From Nocardioides sp. YR527 (GTDB taxonomy: Bacteria; Actinomycetota; Actinomycetes; Propionibacteriales; Nocardioidaceae), in the NCBI RefSeq assembly GCF_900101045.1, contig NZ_FNFN01000011.1, positions 62,001-126,000 of the forward strand: DNA of 64,000 nucleotides, given 5' to 3'. How positions within the stretch are numbered: position 1 is the stretch's first letter; each line of letters starts with the position of its first letter. The notes below the pieces were generated by a model, which worked only from the letters and a program-made list of their open reading frames with translations, was not told the DNA's origin and ran no database searches. Made by a program: the position numbers and the translations under genes. This document shows positions 58,142 to 64,000 of this stretch, piece by piece.

Positions 58142-58735
58142 ATGGCCAAGCAGATCGGCGATGTCGCCAAGGAGGCCTTCGACAAGGCGGGCGAGGTCCT
58201 CACCGAGGTCGGGGACTCGCTCAAGAAGAACGCCGACGACGTCGCCGAAGACATCCGGAAGCAGGCGGATTCCCGTCGTGAGCTCGACGGCAGGCTGGGA
58301 CCCGGAGAGTGGAAGCCCGTCAACCGGAACCACAAGTTCCTCCAGCAGAAGCTCGGTGCCGAGTTCGAGCGCCAGGTGACCGGCAAGGACGACGGGCTCG
58401 AATTCTGTCTTCGTGGGTCGATGGACAACGAGGTCAAGTTCGACGGAATTCTCGACGGAAAGCTGATCGAGACCAAGCACGGCTACGGGAAGATGGTCGA
58501 CTCCTGGGGATATCCCAACGGTGCCAAGGAAAAGGACTGGCTGGACCAAGCCCTCCGACAGGTTGACGCGGCTGGCGACACACCAGTCGAGTGGGTCTTC
58601 TCCAACAAAGAGGCAATGGAAGCGGCGCGGACCCTCTTCGAGGACTTCGATCTTCCTATTTCGGTGAGGCATCAGGAGTTCGTCAACCCGCCCAGCGACT
58701 GGGACGGCTGGAATGCGCCGAAGAGTAATGGATAG
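58142..58735 (+). CDS. Restriction-endonuclease-fold toxin (Tox-REase-5-like)
   Basis: A 197-residue protein. Residues 1-50 are a charged helix; the C-terminal domain looks like the Tox-REase-5 nuclease fold. The core reads VKFDGILDGKLIETKHGYGK, giving D101 and E110-x-K112 of the PD-(D/E)xK active site. Further family-like features are DQALRQVDAAGDTPVEWVFS and the last EAARTLFEDFDLPISV. This would cut DNA or RNA in a competing cell or in the producer if unneutralised. It starts 9 bases after the carrier gene. The assignment rests on motif and context, not on a search. Confidence 0.72.
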   Translation: MAKQIGDVAKEAFDKAGEVLTEVGDSLKKNADDVAEDIRKQADSRRELDGRLGPGEWKPVNRNHKFLQQKLGAEFERQVTGKDDGLEFCLRGSMDNEVKFDGILDGKLIETKHGYGKMVDSWGYPNGAKEKDWLDQALRQVDAAGDTPVEWVFSNKEAMEAARTLFEDFDLPISVRHQEFVNPPSDWDGWNAPKSNG

Positions 58736-58812
58736 GCCCCATTTCGCCACGATGGCGAGCGGGTGGGGTTCGAAGGTGCCGGCCGATACGAAGAGGGAGC
58801 GGTGATACGGTC

Positions 58813-59514
58813 ATGACCGTGGATGAAGAGCTGATCGCGCGAGGATTCTGGGGCCCACGCCAGGAGACCCCTGAGCGGGTCGCAGAGGAACTGAGTGCCT
58901 TCATCGCAGGCCTGGGCGAGGTCCTGGGCGAGAAGATCTCGTGGTCCTCACCCACGATGCCGGGAAAGCCCCTCGAAGACGGGGATAACGTCCTGAAAGC
59001 GATCTCCGACGCGTTTCGCGAGAATACCGACGCTCCGAATCTTGGAATCAGCCAAGCTTATCGAGGACGCGGGGATCGAGTCATGGTGGCTATCACCTTG
59101 ATAGTCGGCGGATATACCGAGTCCGCAAAGGTGCGCAACAGCATCGTGGTGAAGTGGCGTGGTGCCGATATCGCGCAATTCGCCGGCCCGGTCCTTCGTC
59201 AGCTCGCCTCTGCCTGGGACCCGGACTGGGCCGCGGTCACCTCGAGGTCGCTCAACGAAGCGCTCGCCGAGGTGCAGCCTGTCGGAAAGCCGGGGCCGAA
59301 GCTCGGCTATCTGAACTACCTCTCGCAAGGGAGGGCGAAGGCCCTTCCCGGTGGCATGGACAAGCACCTCGACGAGCTCGACAACGGTGGCGTCGTCATC
59401 GGGTCGGGCGAAGGCGACGGGTTCCTGTCCGTGGAGAAGGTCACCGAGTTCGCCAAGGTGCTTCGGCTGAGCGCCGCCTTCTCGCCGACGCCCGCCGATC
59501 GCAGCAAGCTCTGA
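58813..59514 (+). CDS. Imm52-like immunity protein
   Basis: A 233-residue protein predicted to neutralise the nuclease toxin encoded 77 bases upstream. The C-terminal part, with LGYLNYLSQGRAKALPGGMD and GGVVIGSGEGDGFLSVEKV, resembles Imm52, a family associated with Tox-REase-5 toxins. The N-terminal half (ISWSSPTMPGKPLEDGDNVL) also fits. The central part of the gene has visibly more A and T (for example around 58985-59110) than its neighbours, which suggests recent acquisition. It has its own start with GAGGGAGCGG upstream and is separated by a small gap, as usual for immunity genes. Confidence 0.68.
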   Translation: MTVDEELIARGFWGPRQETPERVAEELSAFIAGLGEVLGEKISWSSPTMPGKPLEDGDNVLKAISDAFRENTDAPNLGISQAYRGRGDRVMVAITLIVGGYTESAKVRNSIVVKWRGADIAQFAGPVLRQLASAWDPDWAAVTSRSLNEALAEVQPVGKPGPKLGYLNYLSQGRAKALPGGMDKHLDELDNGGVVIGSGEGDGFLSVEKVTEFAKVLRLSAAFSPTPADRSKL

Positions 59515-59531
59515 GCCGGCTCTGAGCCCGC

Positions 59532-60815
59532 TCAGCGGCCTCGCAGGCGCGCCAGGGCGCTCATCCCGTGGTAGATCACGACCGCGGCGATGGTGCCCAA
59601 GGCGATGCCGGTGAAGGTGAGGTCGCCGAAGGTCAGGGTGAGATTGCCGATGCCGATGACCAGGGCGACGGCGGCGGTGAACTGGTTGACCGGGTCGGCG
59701 AAGTCGACCCGGTTGTCCATCCAGATCCGGATGCCGATCAGGCCGATCAGGCCGTAGAGCGCGACGGTGATCCCGCCGAGCACGCCGGCAGGGATGGTGT
59801 TGAGCAGCGCGCCGAACTTCGGGGACAGCGAGAGCAGGATCGCCACGACGCCGGCGACCCAGTAGGCGGCGGTCGAGAAGACCCGGGTCGCGGTCATGAC
59901 GCCGATGTTCTCGCCGTACGTCGTCGTCGCCGAGCCGCCGAAGCCACCGGCGATGGTGGTGGCGAGGCCATCGGCGAACAGGGCCCGGCCGGTCTCGCGG
60001 TTGAGGGAGTCGTCGCCGGCGAGGTGGGCGACGCTGCGTACGTGGCCGACGTTCTCGGCGACGAGGACGAGCACGACCGGCAGGAACATGGGCACCACCG
60101 ACCAGGACACGGTCGGCGTGGAGAAGTCGGGGAGCCCGAACCAGGCGGCCTCCTTGAACGCCGAGGTGTCGATCTGGCCGGCGATCAGCGCGGCGATGTA
60201 GCCGACGACGACGCCGACCAGGATGGAGAGCCGGGCGATCAGCCCGCGGAAGGCGACCGCGACGACCAGCACGGTGGCCAGGGTGATCGCGGCGACCAGA
60301 ACGGCGCCGTTGTCGGGCTTGGCAGGGTCACCGCCGACGACGTTGTTGGTCGCGGCCGAGGCCAGGTTGAGACCGATCAGCGCGACGATCGCACCGGTCA
60401 CAACCGGCGGCATCAGCGCCTCGATCCAGCCGGTGCCGGTGACCATCACGATCACGCCGACCAGCGCCAGCAGCGCACCGGTGACCAGGATGCCGAAGAG
60501 CGCGGCGCCCATCCCGCCGCCACCCATCGCCGCGCCGATCGGCGCGATGAAGGCGAACGAGGAGCCGAGGTAGCTGGGCAGCCTGTTGCGCGTGATCAGC
60601 AGGAACAGCAGGGTGCCGAGGCCGGAGAAGAACAAAGTCGTGGTCGGCGGGAAGCCGGTCAGCAACGGCACCAGGAACGTGGCTCCGAACATCGCGACCA
60701 CGTGCTGGCCGCCGAAGCCGATCGTCCGGGGCCAGCTCAACCGCTCGCCGGGCTTGACGATCGCGCCCTCGCGTACGTTCTTGCCGTCATCGTGCAGATC
60801 CCAACCGAGTCGCAT
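59532..60815 (-). CDS. uraA: NCS2-family uracil/xanthine permease
   Basis: A membrane importer, 427 residues, with about 14 hydrophobic segments. The family signature includes QHVVAMFGATFLVPLLTG near residue 37, LPSYLGSSFAFIAPIGAAMG, and the substrate-binding AENVGHVRSVAHLAGDD, then FADGLATTIAGGFGGSATTT and YGENIGV. These match uracil permeases more than xanthine ones. It runs convergently to the immunity gene with 17 bases between stops. The start is divergent from a luciferase-like gene 103 bases away. Confidence 0.9.
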   Translation of the reverse strand: MRLGWDLHDDGKNVREGAIVKPGERLSWPRTIGFGGQHVVAMFGATFLVPLLTGFPPTTTLFFSGLGTLLFLLITRNRLPSYLGSSFAFIAPIGAAMGGGGMGAALFGILVTGALLALVGVIVMVTGTGWIEALMPPVVTGAIVALIGLNLASAATNNVVGGDPAKPDNGAVLVAAITLATVLVVAVAFRGLIARLSILVGVVVGYIAALIAGQIDTSAFKEAAWFGLPDFSTPTVSWSVVPMFLPVVLVLVAENVGHVRSVAHLAGDDSLNRETGRALFADGLATTIAGGFGGSATTTYGENIGVMTATRVFSTAAYWVAGVVAILLSLSPKFGALLNTIPAGVLGGITVALYGLIGLIGIRIWMDNRVDFADPVNQFTAAVALVIGIGNLTLTFGDLTFTGIALGTIAAVVIYHGMSALARLRGR

Positions 60816-60918
60816 CTCGCACCCTCTTCAGCTCTCGTACGGCGCGCTTCGCCGCCTGCCGAACGATAGGGCCGATTCGCGCGAGGACGGAAGCCGGAGG
60901 CTCCGTAGGGTTGGGCAC

Positions 60919-61674
60919 ATGACGATCCGCATCGGAGTCCAGATCCAGCCCCAGCACGCCGACTACGCCCAGATCCGCGATGCCGCCCGCCGCGCGGAGG
61001 AGATCGGCGTCGACATCCTCTTCAACTGGGACCACTTCTACCCGCTCTACGGCGAGCCCGACGGCAAGCACTTCGAGGCCTGGACCATGCTCGCGGCCTG
61101 GGCCGAGCAGACCACGCGCGCCGAGATCGGCTGCCTGGTGACCTGCAACTCCTACCGCAACCCCGAGCTGCTCGCCGACATGGCCCGCACCGTCGACCAC
61201 ATCTCCGGTGGCCGGTTGGTGTTCGGGATCGGGTCGGGGTGGTTCGAGCGGGACTACACCGAGTACGGCTACGACTTCGGCACCGCCGGCTCCCGCCTCG
61301 ACGCCCTCGGTGAGGCCCTCCCGCGCATCGAGAAGCGCTGGTCCGAGCTCAACCCCGCGCCCGTCCGGAAGATCCCGGTCATGATCGGCGGTGGCGGGGA
61401 GAAGAAGACCCTGAAGTACGTCGCGAAGCACGCCGACATCTGGCACTCCTTCTCCGACGTCCCCACCCTCGAGCGCAAGCGCGGCATCCTCGCCGAGCAC
61501 TGCGCCAACGTCGGCCGGGATGTCTCCGAGATCGAGATCTCGGTCGAGGTCCGTGACCTCGAGTCCGCCCAGGCGTTCGCCGATGCCGGGGCGACGCTGT
61601 TCACCGTCGGCGTGAACGGCCCCGACTACGACCTCTCGTTCCTGGAGAAGCTCGTCGCCTGGCGCGACGCCTGA
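60919..61674 (+). CDS. LLM class F420-dependent oxidoreductase
   Basis: A 251-residue luciferase-like enzyme. Features: RIGVQIQPQHADYAQIRDAA, GVDILFNWDHFYPLYGEPDG, GRLVFGIGSGWFERDYTEYG and VPVMIGGGGEKKTLKYVAKH-like segment near 61376. It resembles short actinobacterial F420-dependent members. The ATG at 60919 is chosen; the open frame upstream lies over the permease gene and is not coding. It is the fifth luciferase-like gene in the window. The substrate is unknown. An extended palindrome follows the stop. Confidence 0.86.
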   Translation: MTIRIGVQIQPQHADYAQIRDAARRAEEIGVDILFNWDHFYPLYGEPDGKHFEAWTMLAAWAEQTTRAEIGCLVTCNSYRNPELLADMARTVDHISGGRLVFGIGSGWFERDYTEYGYDFGTAGSRLDALGEALPRIEKRWSELNPAPVRKIPVMIGGGGEKKTLKYVAKHADIWHSFSDVPTLERKRGILAEHCANVGRDVSEIEISVEVRDLESAQAFADAGATLFTVGVNGPDYDLSFLEKLVAWRDA

Positions 61675-61680
61675 CCGTTC

Positions 61681-61758
61681 ACCGAGGTAACTCGGTCGAC
61701 TGCCGCTTCCCTCGTGGAACTCCACGAAGGAAGCGCGCGCTCACCGAGTTACCTCGGT
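61681..61758. repeat. 78-bp two-tier palindrome between convergent genes
   Basis: ACCGAGGTAACTCGGT (61681-61696) is a perfect inverted copy of 61743-61758, and each arm is itself a near-palindrome. Inside, CGCTTCC-C-TCGTGGA (61704-61718) pairs with TCCACGA-A-GGAAGCG (61721-61735). It fills nearly all the space between the luciferase-like gene and the aminotransferase stop. It can act as a bidirectional terminator and resembles the REP-like clusters in layout though not in exact sequence. Confidence 0.75.
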
Positions 61759-61764
61759 CTGCAT

Positions 61765-62658
61765 TCAGCCCGCGACGACCGTCCCCGTTGTCGCCTGCAG
61801 GTCCGCGTACGCCTTGGTGAGCTGCTGCGTCATCGGCCCGCGCTCGATCGGGCGGCCGTCGAGGGAGACCACCGGGGTGAGCCCGCCCATGGTGCCGGTG
61901 ACGAAGGCCTCGTCGGCCGTGTGGGCGTCGGTGAGCGAGAAGTCACCGACGTCCACGGGCAGGCCCAGGTCGGCGGCGAGGTCGAGGACGGTGGCGCGGG
62001 TGATCCCCTCGGGGCACGCGCGGGTGGTCGAGGTGCGCAGCACCCCGTCGCGTACGTGGAAGAAGTGGGTGGCGTTGGTCTCGGCGATGAAGCCGGCATC
62101 GTCCAGCATCAGCGCGTCGTCGGCGCCCGCGTTGTTGGCCTCGACCTTGGCCAGGATCGAGGGGATCAGGTTGTTGTGGTGGATCTTCGGGTCGAGCATG
62201 TCGGCGCGCGGACGGCGCTGTGCCGCGGTGATCAACGTGATCCCGGAGTCGTCGTAGACCGGCGACTTGAACTCGGCCAGCACGATCAGGGTCGGACCCG
62301 ACTGGTTGAGCCGCGGGTCCATGCCGGAGGTGACCTTCACCCCGCGCGAGAGCGTGAGCCGGATGTGGACGTCGTCGCGCATCCCGTTGGCCGCCAGGCA
62401 CTCCCGGATCGCCTCGGTCATGTGTGCGTCCGACGGGATGTCCGAGAAGGCGAGAGCCCGCGCCGAGCGTCGCAGCCGCTGCAGATGCTCGGAGAGCTTG
62501 AAGATGCGCCCCCGGGTGAGCCGCAGGCCCTCCCAGACGCCGTCGCCACCCTGGGCGAGCGAGTCGAACGGGGAGATCCGCGCTTCCAGGCGATGGGTGA
62601 GGTCGCCGTTGATCCAGACCTGGAGGTGGTCGTTGCGGGGGTCGTATGTCTGCAGCAT
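61765..62658 (-). CDS. Class IV aminotransferase (branched-chain or D-amino-acid type)
   Basis: A PLP-dependent fold IV enzyme, 297 residues. The PLP lysine lies in LDPKIHHNNLIPSILAKVEA, and the later family motifs are DDALMLDDAGFIAETNATHF and CPEGITRATVLDLA. The N-terminal RISPFDSLAQGGDGVWEGLR is typical. Relatives include IlvE, D-alanine transaminase and aminodeoxychorismate lyase, so the substrate remains open. It overlaps the sulfotransferase-like gene by one base (TGATG), so they are co-translated. This pairing occurs elsewhere in bacteria and may indicate a common pathway (recollection, not checked). Confidence 0.87.
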   Translation of the reverse strand: MLQTYDPRNDHLQVWINGDLTHRLEARISPFDSLAQGGDGVWEGLRLTRGRIFKLSEHLQRLRRSARALAFSDIPSDAHMTEAIRECLAANGMRDDVHIRLTLSRGVKVTSGMDPRLNQSGPTLIVLAEFKSPVYDDSGITLITAAQRRPRADMLDPKIHHNNLIPSILAKVEANNAGADDALMLDDAGFIAETNATHFFHVRDGVLRTSTTRACPEGITRATVLDLAADLGLPVDVGDFSLTDAHTADEAFVTGTMGGLTPVVSLDGRPIERGPMTQQLTKAYADLQATTGTVVAG

Positions 62659-63365
62659 CAGTCAACTTTCATGACATAGGGGGCGAGGCGATCGTAGTAG
62701 GGCAGGCAACGCTCCAGCAGCGGCGCCAGGCGCGCGGGCAGCGGGTCGGCGGCGCCGGGGGAGGAGGCGGCGAACCCGGTCGAGGCCCACACCCCGGAGT
62801 ACCAGTGCGGGGCCCACACCCCGTCGGAGTCGCGACGGCCGGCCGGCCACGACAGCATCGCCTCGTCGAAGCCGATCCCCAGCGCGTCGCACAGCCCGAC
62901 GAGAGCCGCCCGCGGCGAGGCCAGGATCGAGGCGGCATCGACCACCGGCCCGCCGAACTCCTCGAAGAGCGCCACCTGCTGCGGCAGCCCGAGGTCCTCC
63001 AGCGTCGGCTCCTCCCGGACCTTGGCGTACGAGGTCAGCACCCGCTCCGGGTCTCGGACCAGGAACGCGTGCGAGAGCCCGGCGAAGGCGCCGTGGTCCA
63101 TCTCCGGGAGGAGGTGATGGGTCATGTGCTTCTGGTACTGCACCGCCGATTCGATCGGCCCGGATGTGATCTCGCGAGCCACGACCCGCCAGTCGTTCGG
63201 CTGGGAGGCGAGCACGTCCTCGCGGCCCGGATGGTCGAGGCCGGTGGCCGAGAGGTAGGCGGCGTACAGCGGCTCGTCGACGACGGTGCAGTCGGGCCGG
63301 TTCTCGAACGAGCGCATCAGCGCCGTGGAGAGGTTTCGGGGTCCCGACCACATCGCGATGCGCAT
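62658..63365 (-). CDS. Sulfotransferase-like protein
   Basis: A 235-residue protein with a P-loop-like start MWSGPRNLSTALMRSFENRP, matching the 5'-phosphosulfate-binding region of sulfotransferase-like proteins, and the later HAFLVRDPERVLTSYAKVRE, typical of the 3'-phosphate-binding part. Whether it transfers sulfate is not proven for this subgroup. The stop overlaps the aminotransferase start (TGATG). The msrB gene lies 9 bases upstream on the same strand, so three genes probably form an operon: msrB, this gene, then the aminotransferase. Confidence 0.82.
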   Translation of the reverse strand: MRIAMWSGPRNLSTALMRSFENRPDCTVVDEPLYAAYLSATGLDHPGREDVLASQPNDWRVVAREITSGPIESAVQYQKHMTHHLLPEMDHGAFAGLSHAFLVRDPERVLTSYAKVREEPTLEDLGLPQQVALFEEFGGPVVDAASILASPRAALVGLCDALGIGFDEAMLSWPAGRRDSDGVWAPHWYSGVWASTGFAASSPGAADPLPARLAPLLERCLPYYDRLAPYVMKVD

Positions 63366-63374
63366 GGCCGCAGG

Positions 63375-63776
63375 CTACTGGTCCGCGGGCTCCAGCGAGA
63401 TGGAGATCGAGTTGATGCAGAACCGGTCGCCGGTCGGGGTGCCGTAGCCGTCGGGGAAGACGTGGCCGAGGTGGGAGCCGCAGTTGGCGCAGCGGACCTC
63501 GACCCGGTCCATCCCGTGCGACTTGTCCTCGATGTACTCGATCGTCTCCGAGATCGGCTGGTAGAACGACGGCCAGCCGCAGCCGGAGTGGAACTTGGTG
63601 TCGGACTCGAACAGCTTGGCCTTGCAGGCCTTGCACGAGTAGACGCCCTTGGTCTCGGTGTCGGTGTATTCACCCGTGAACGCCCGCTCGGTGCCCGCCT
63701 GGCGCAGCACCGCGTACTCCTCGGGCGACAGCTCTGCGCGCCACTCCTCGTCGGACTTCTCCACGTTGTAACCCAT
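63375..63776 (-). CDS. msrB: Peptide-methionine (R)-S-oxide reductase
   Basis: Repairs oxidised methionine (R-sulfoxide) in proteins, with thioredoxin as reductant. The 133 residues contain zinc cysteines C48/C51 (CKAC) and C96/C99 (CANC), FHSGCGWPSF, GSHLGHVFPDG, and the catalytic Cys C120 in RFCINS. Length and motifs are typical of the stand-alone form. It heads a three-gene minus-strand unit and is divergent from a gene with a near-consensus promoter. Confidence 0.95.
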   Translation of the reverse strand: MGYNVEKSDEEWRAELSPEEYAVLRQAGTERAFTGEYTDTETKGVYSCKACKAKLFESDTKFHSGCGWPSFYQPISETIEYIEDKSHGMDRVEVRCANCGSHLGHVFPDGYGTPTGDRFCINSISISLEPADQ

Positions 63777-63814
63777 GGCTCAAATGGTACGTCTGGGGTG
63801 GGAGCACGACGCCA

Positions 63815-63843
63815 TTGGCCAAAGTCGAGTCATCTACTATACT
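63815..63843 (+). promoter_or_regulatory. Sigma-A type promoter for the gene at the window end
   Basis: TTGGCC (63815-63820) and TATACT (63838-63843) are spaced by 17 bases, a near-ideal housekeeping promoter. Transcription would start about 63850, leaving a leader of about 25 bases that contains GGAGGAGG before the TTG start. It is the clearest promoter in the window. Confidence 0.8.
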
Positions 63844-63874
63844 TAAACCCACGACGCTTCTGGAGGAGGCCACC

Positions 63875-64000
63875 TTGACCGCCCTTGCCATACAGCCCCT
63901 GCTGGACGCCATCCGCACCTATGCCGACGACGACCTGCTCGCGCGGGTGCAGGTGCCCGAGACCGGGCGCGAGTTCCACCTGCTCCACCGCGACGACGAG
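63875..64000 (+). CDS. Partial gene, possibly cysteine dioxygenase family (3' end outside window)
   Basis: The first 42 codons of a gene reading TALAIQPLLDAIRTYADDDL and then VPETGREFHLLHRDDE. TTG 63875 is chosen because GGAGGAGG lies 5 bases upstream, and the frame stays open to the window end. The last residues recall the lead-in to the cupin core of actinobacterial cysteine dioxygenase-like proteins, but the metal-binding part is outside, so this is only a suggestion. The neighbouring msrB and sulfotransferase-like genes would fit a sulfur theme. Confidence 0.55.
   Translation, partial: MTALAIQPLLDAIRTYADDDLLARVQVPETGREFHLLHRDDE

Noticed and set aside
58766..58785. GGTTCGAAGG, resembling a tRNA T-loop
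   Set aside because: No matching acceptor, D or anticodon stems in the surrounding bases; no tRNA gene could be built.
1..64000. CRISPR arrays, rRNA genes, insertion sequences, integrases
   Set aside because: No regularly spaced direct repeats, no rRNA sequence, and no transposase or integrase motif were found on either strand.

Overview
The window looks like a chromosomal stretch of a high-GC actinobacterium, most likely a Nocardioidaceae member (Nocardioides-like). This is inferred from the GC-rich codon use, many GTG and TTG starts, the secY-adk-map / infA-rpmJ-rpsM-rpsK-rpsD-rpoA-rplQ / truA gene order, a conservon (kinase, roadblock, DUF742 and small GTPase genes), DUF3000, several luciferase-like flavin/F420 enzymes, and a coproporphyrin-type heme route (hemE, hemY/cgoX, hemQ). 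No rRNA, tRNA, CRISPR array or insertion sequence was seen.

Region 1 (1-16.4 kb) is the end of the spc operon and the alpha operon. It is interrupted between map and infA by about 7.5 kb of accessory genes: a phosphopantetheinyl transferase, an enterochelin-esterase-like hydrolase, a luciferase-like oxidoreductase, a four-gene conservon with a membrane-free kinase, and a styrene-monooxygenase-like flavoprotein. The alpha operon carries strong intergenic hairpins and ends at a perfect 14-bp stem terminator. Two minus-strand genes then separate rplQ from truA.

Region 2 (16.4-39.8 kb) is mixed metabolic and housekeeping content: a decayed RibD/DHFR-like gene, a long hairpin, a P450 and an HSL-type hydrolase, an ABC-F protein with a GNAT enzyme, an HtrA protease, a MarR/MFS pair with a perfect operator, citrate synthase with a HAD phosphatase, regulators, a small secreted protein, the helicase HrpA, an orphan PemK/MazF-like gene with a highly structured leader RNA, and a lone solute-binding lipoprotein.

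Region 3 (39.9-57.3 kb) is a fragmented heme locus: RNase D, DUF3000 and hemE, then a LysR-controlled sulfone/sulfonate operon, then hemY, then a minus-strand type VII secretion-like cluster and an esterase, then hemQ. The sulfur operon (DszC/MsuC-like, sfnG, sfnB-like, ssuD, MHS transporter, flavin reductase) could in principle carry dimethylsulfone to sulfite using one flavin reductase.

Region 4 (57.4-64 kb) holds a split polymorphic-toxin module (helical carrier, restriction-endonuclease-fold toxin, Imm52-like immunity protein), then a uracil/xanthine permease, another luciferase-like enzyme, a class IV aminotransferase overlapping a sulfotransferase-like gene, msrB, and the start of a gene behind a near-consensus promoter. 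Several intergenic spaces carry long palindromes. Two of them (near 39.8 and 50.8 kb) share an identical 28-base unit and look like members of a REP-like repeat family.
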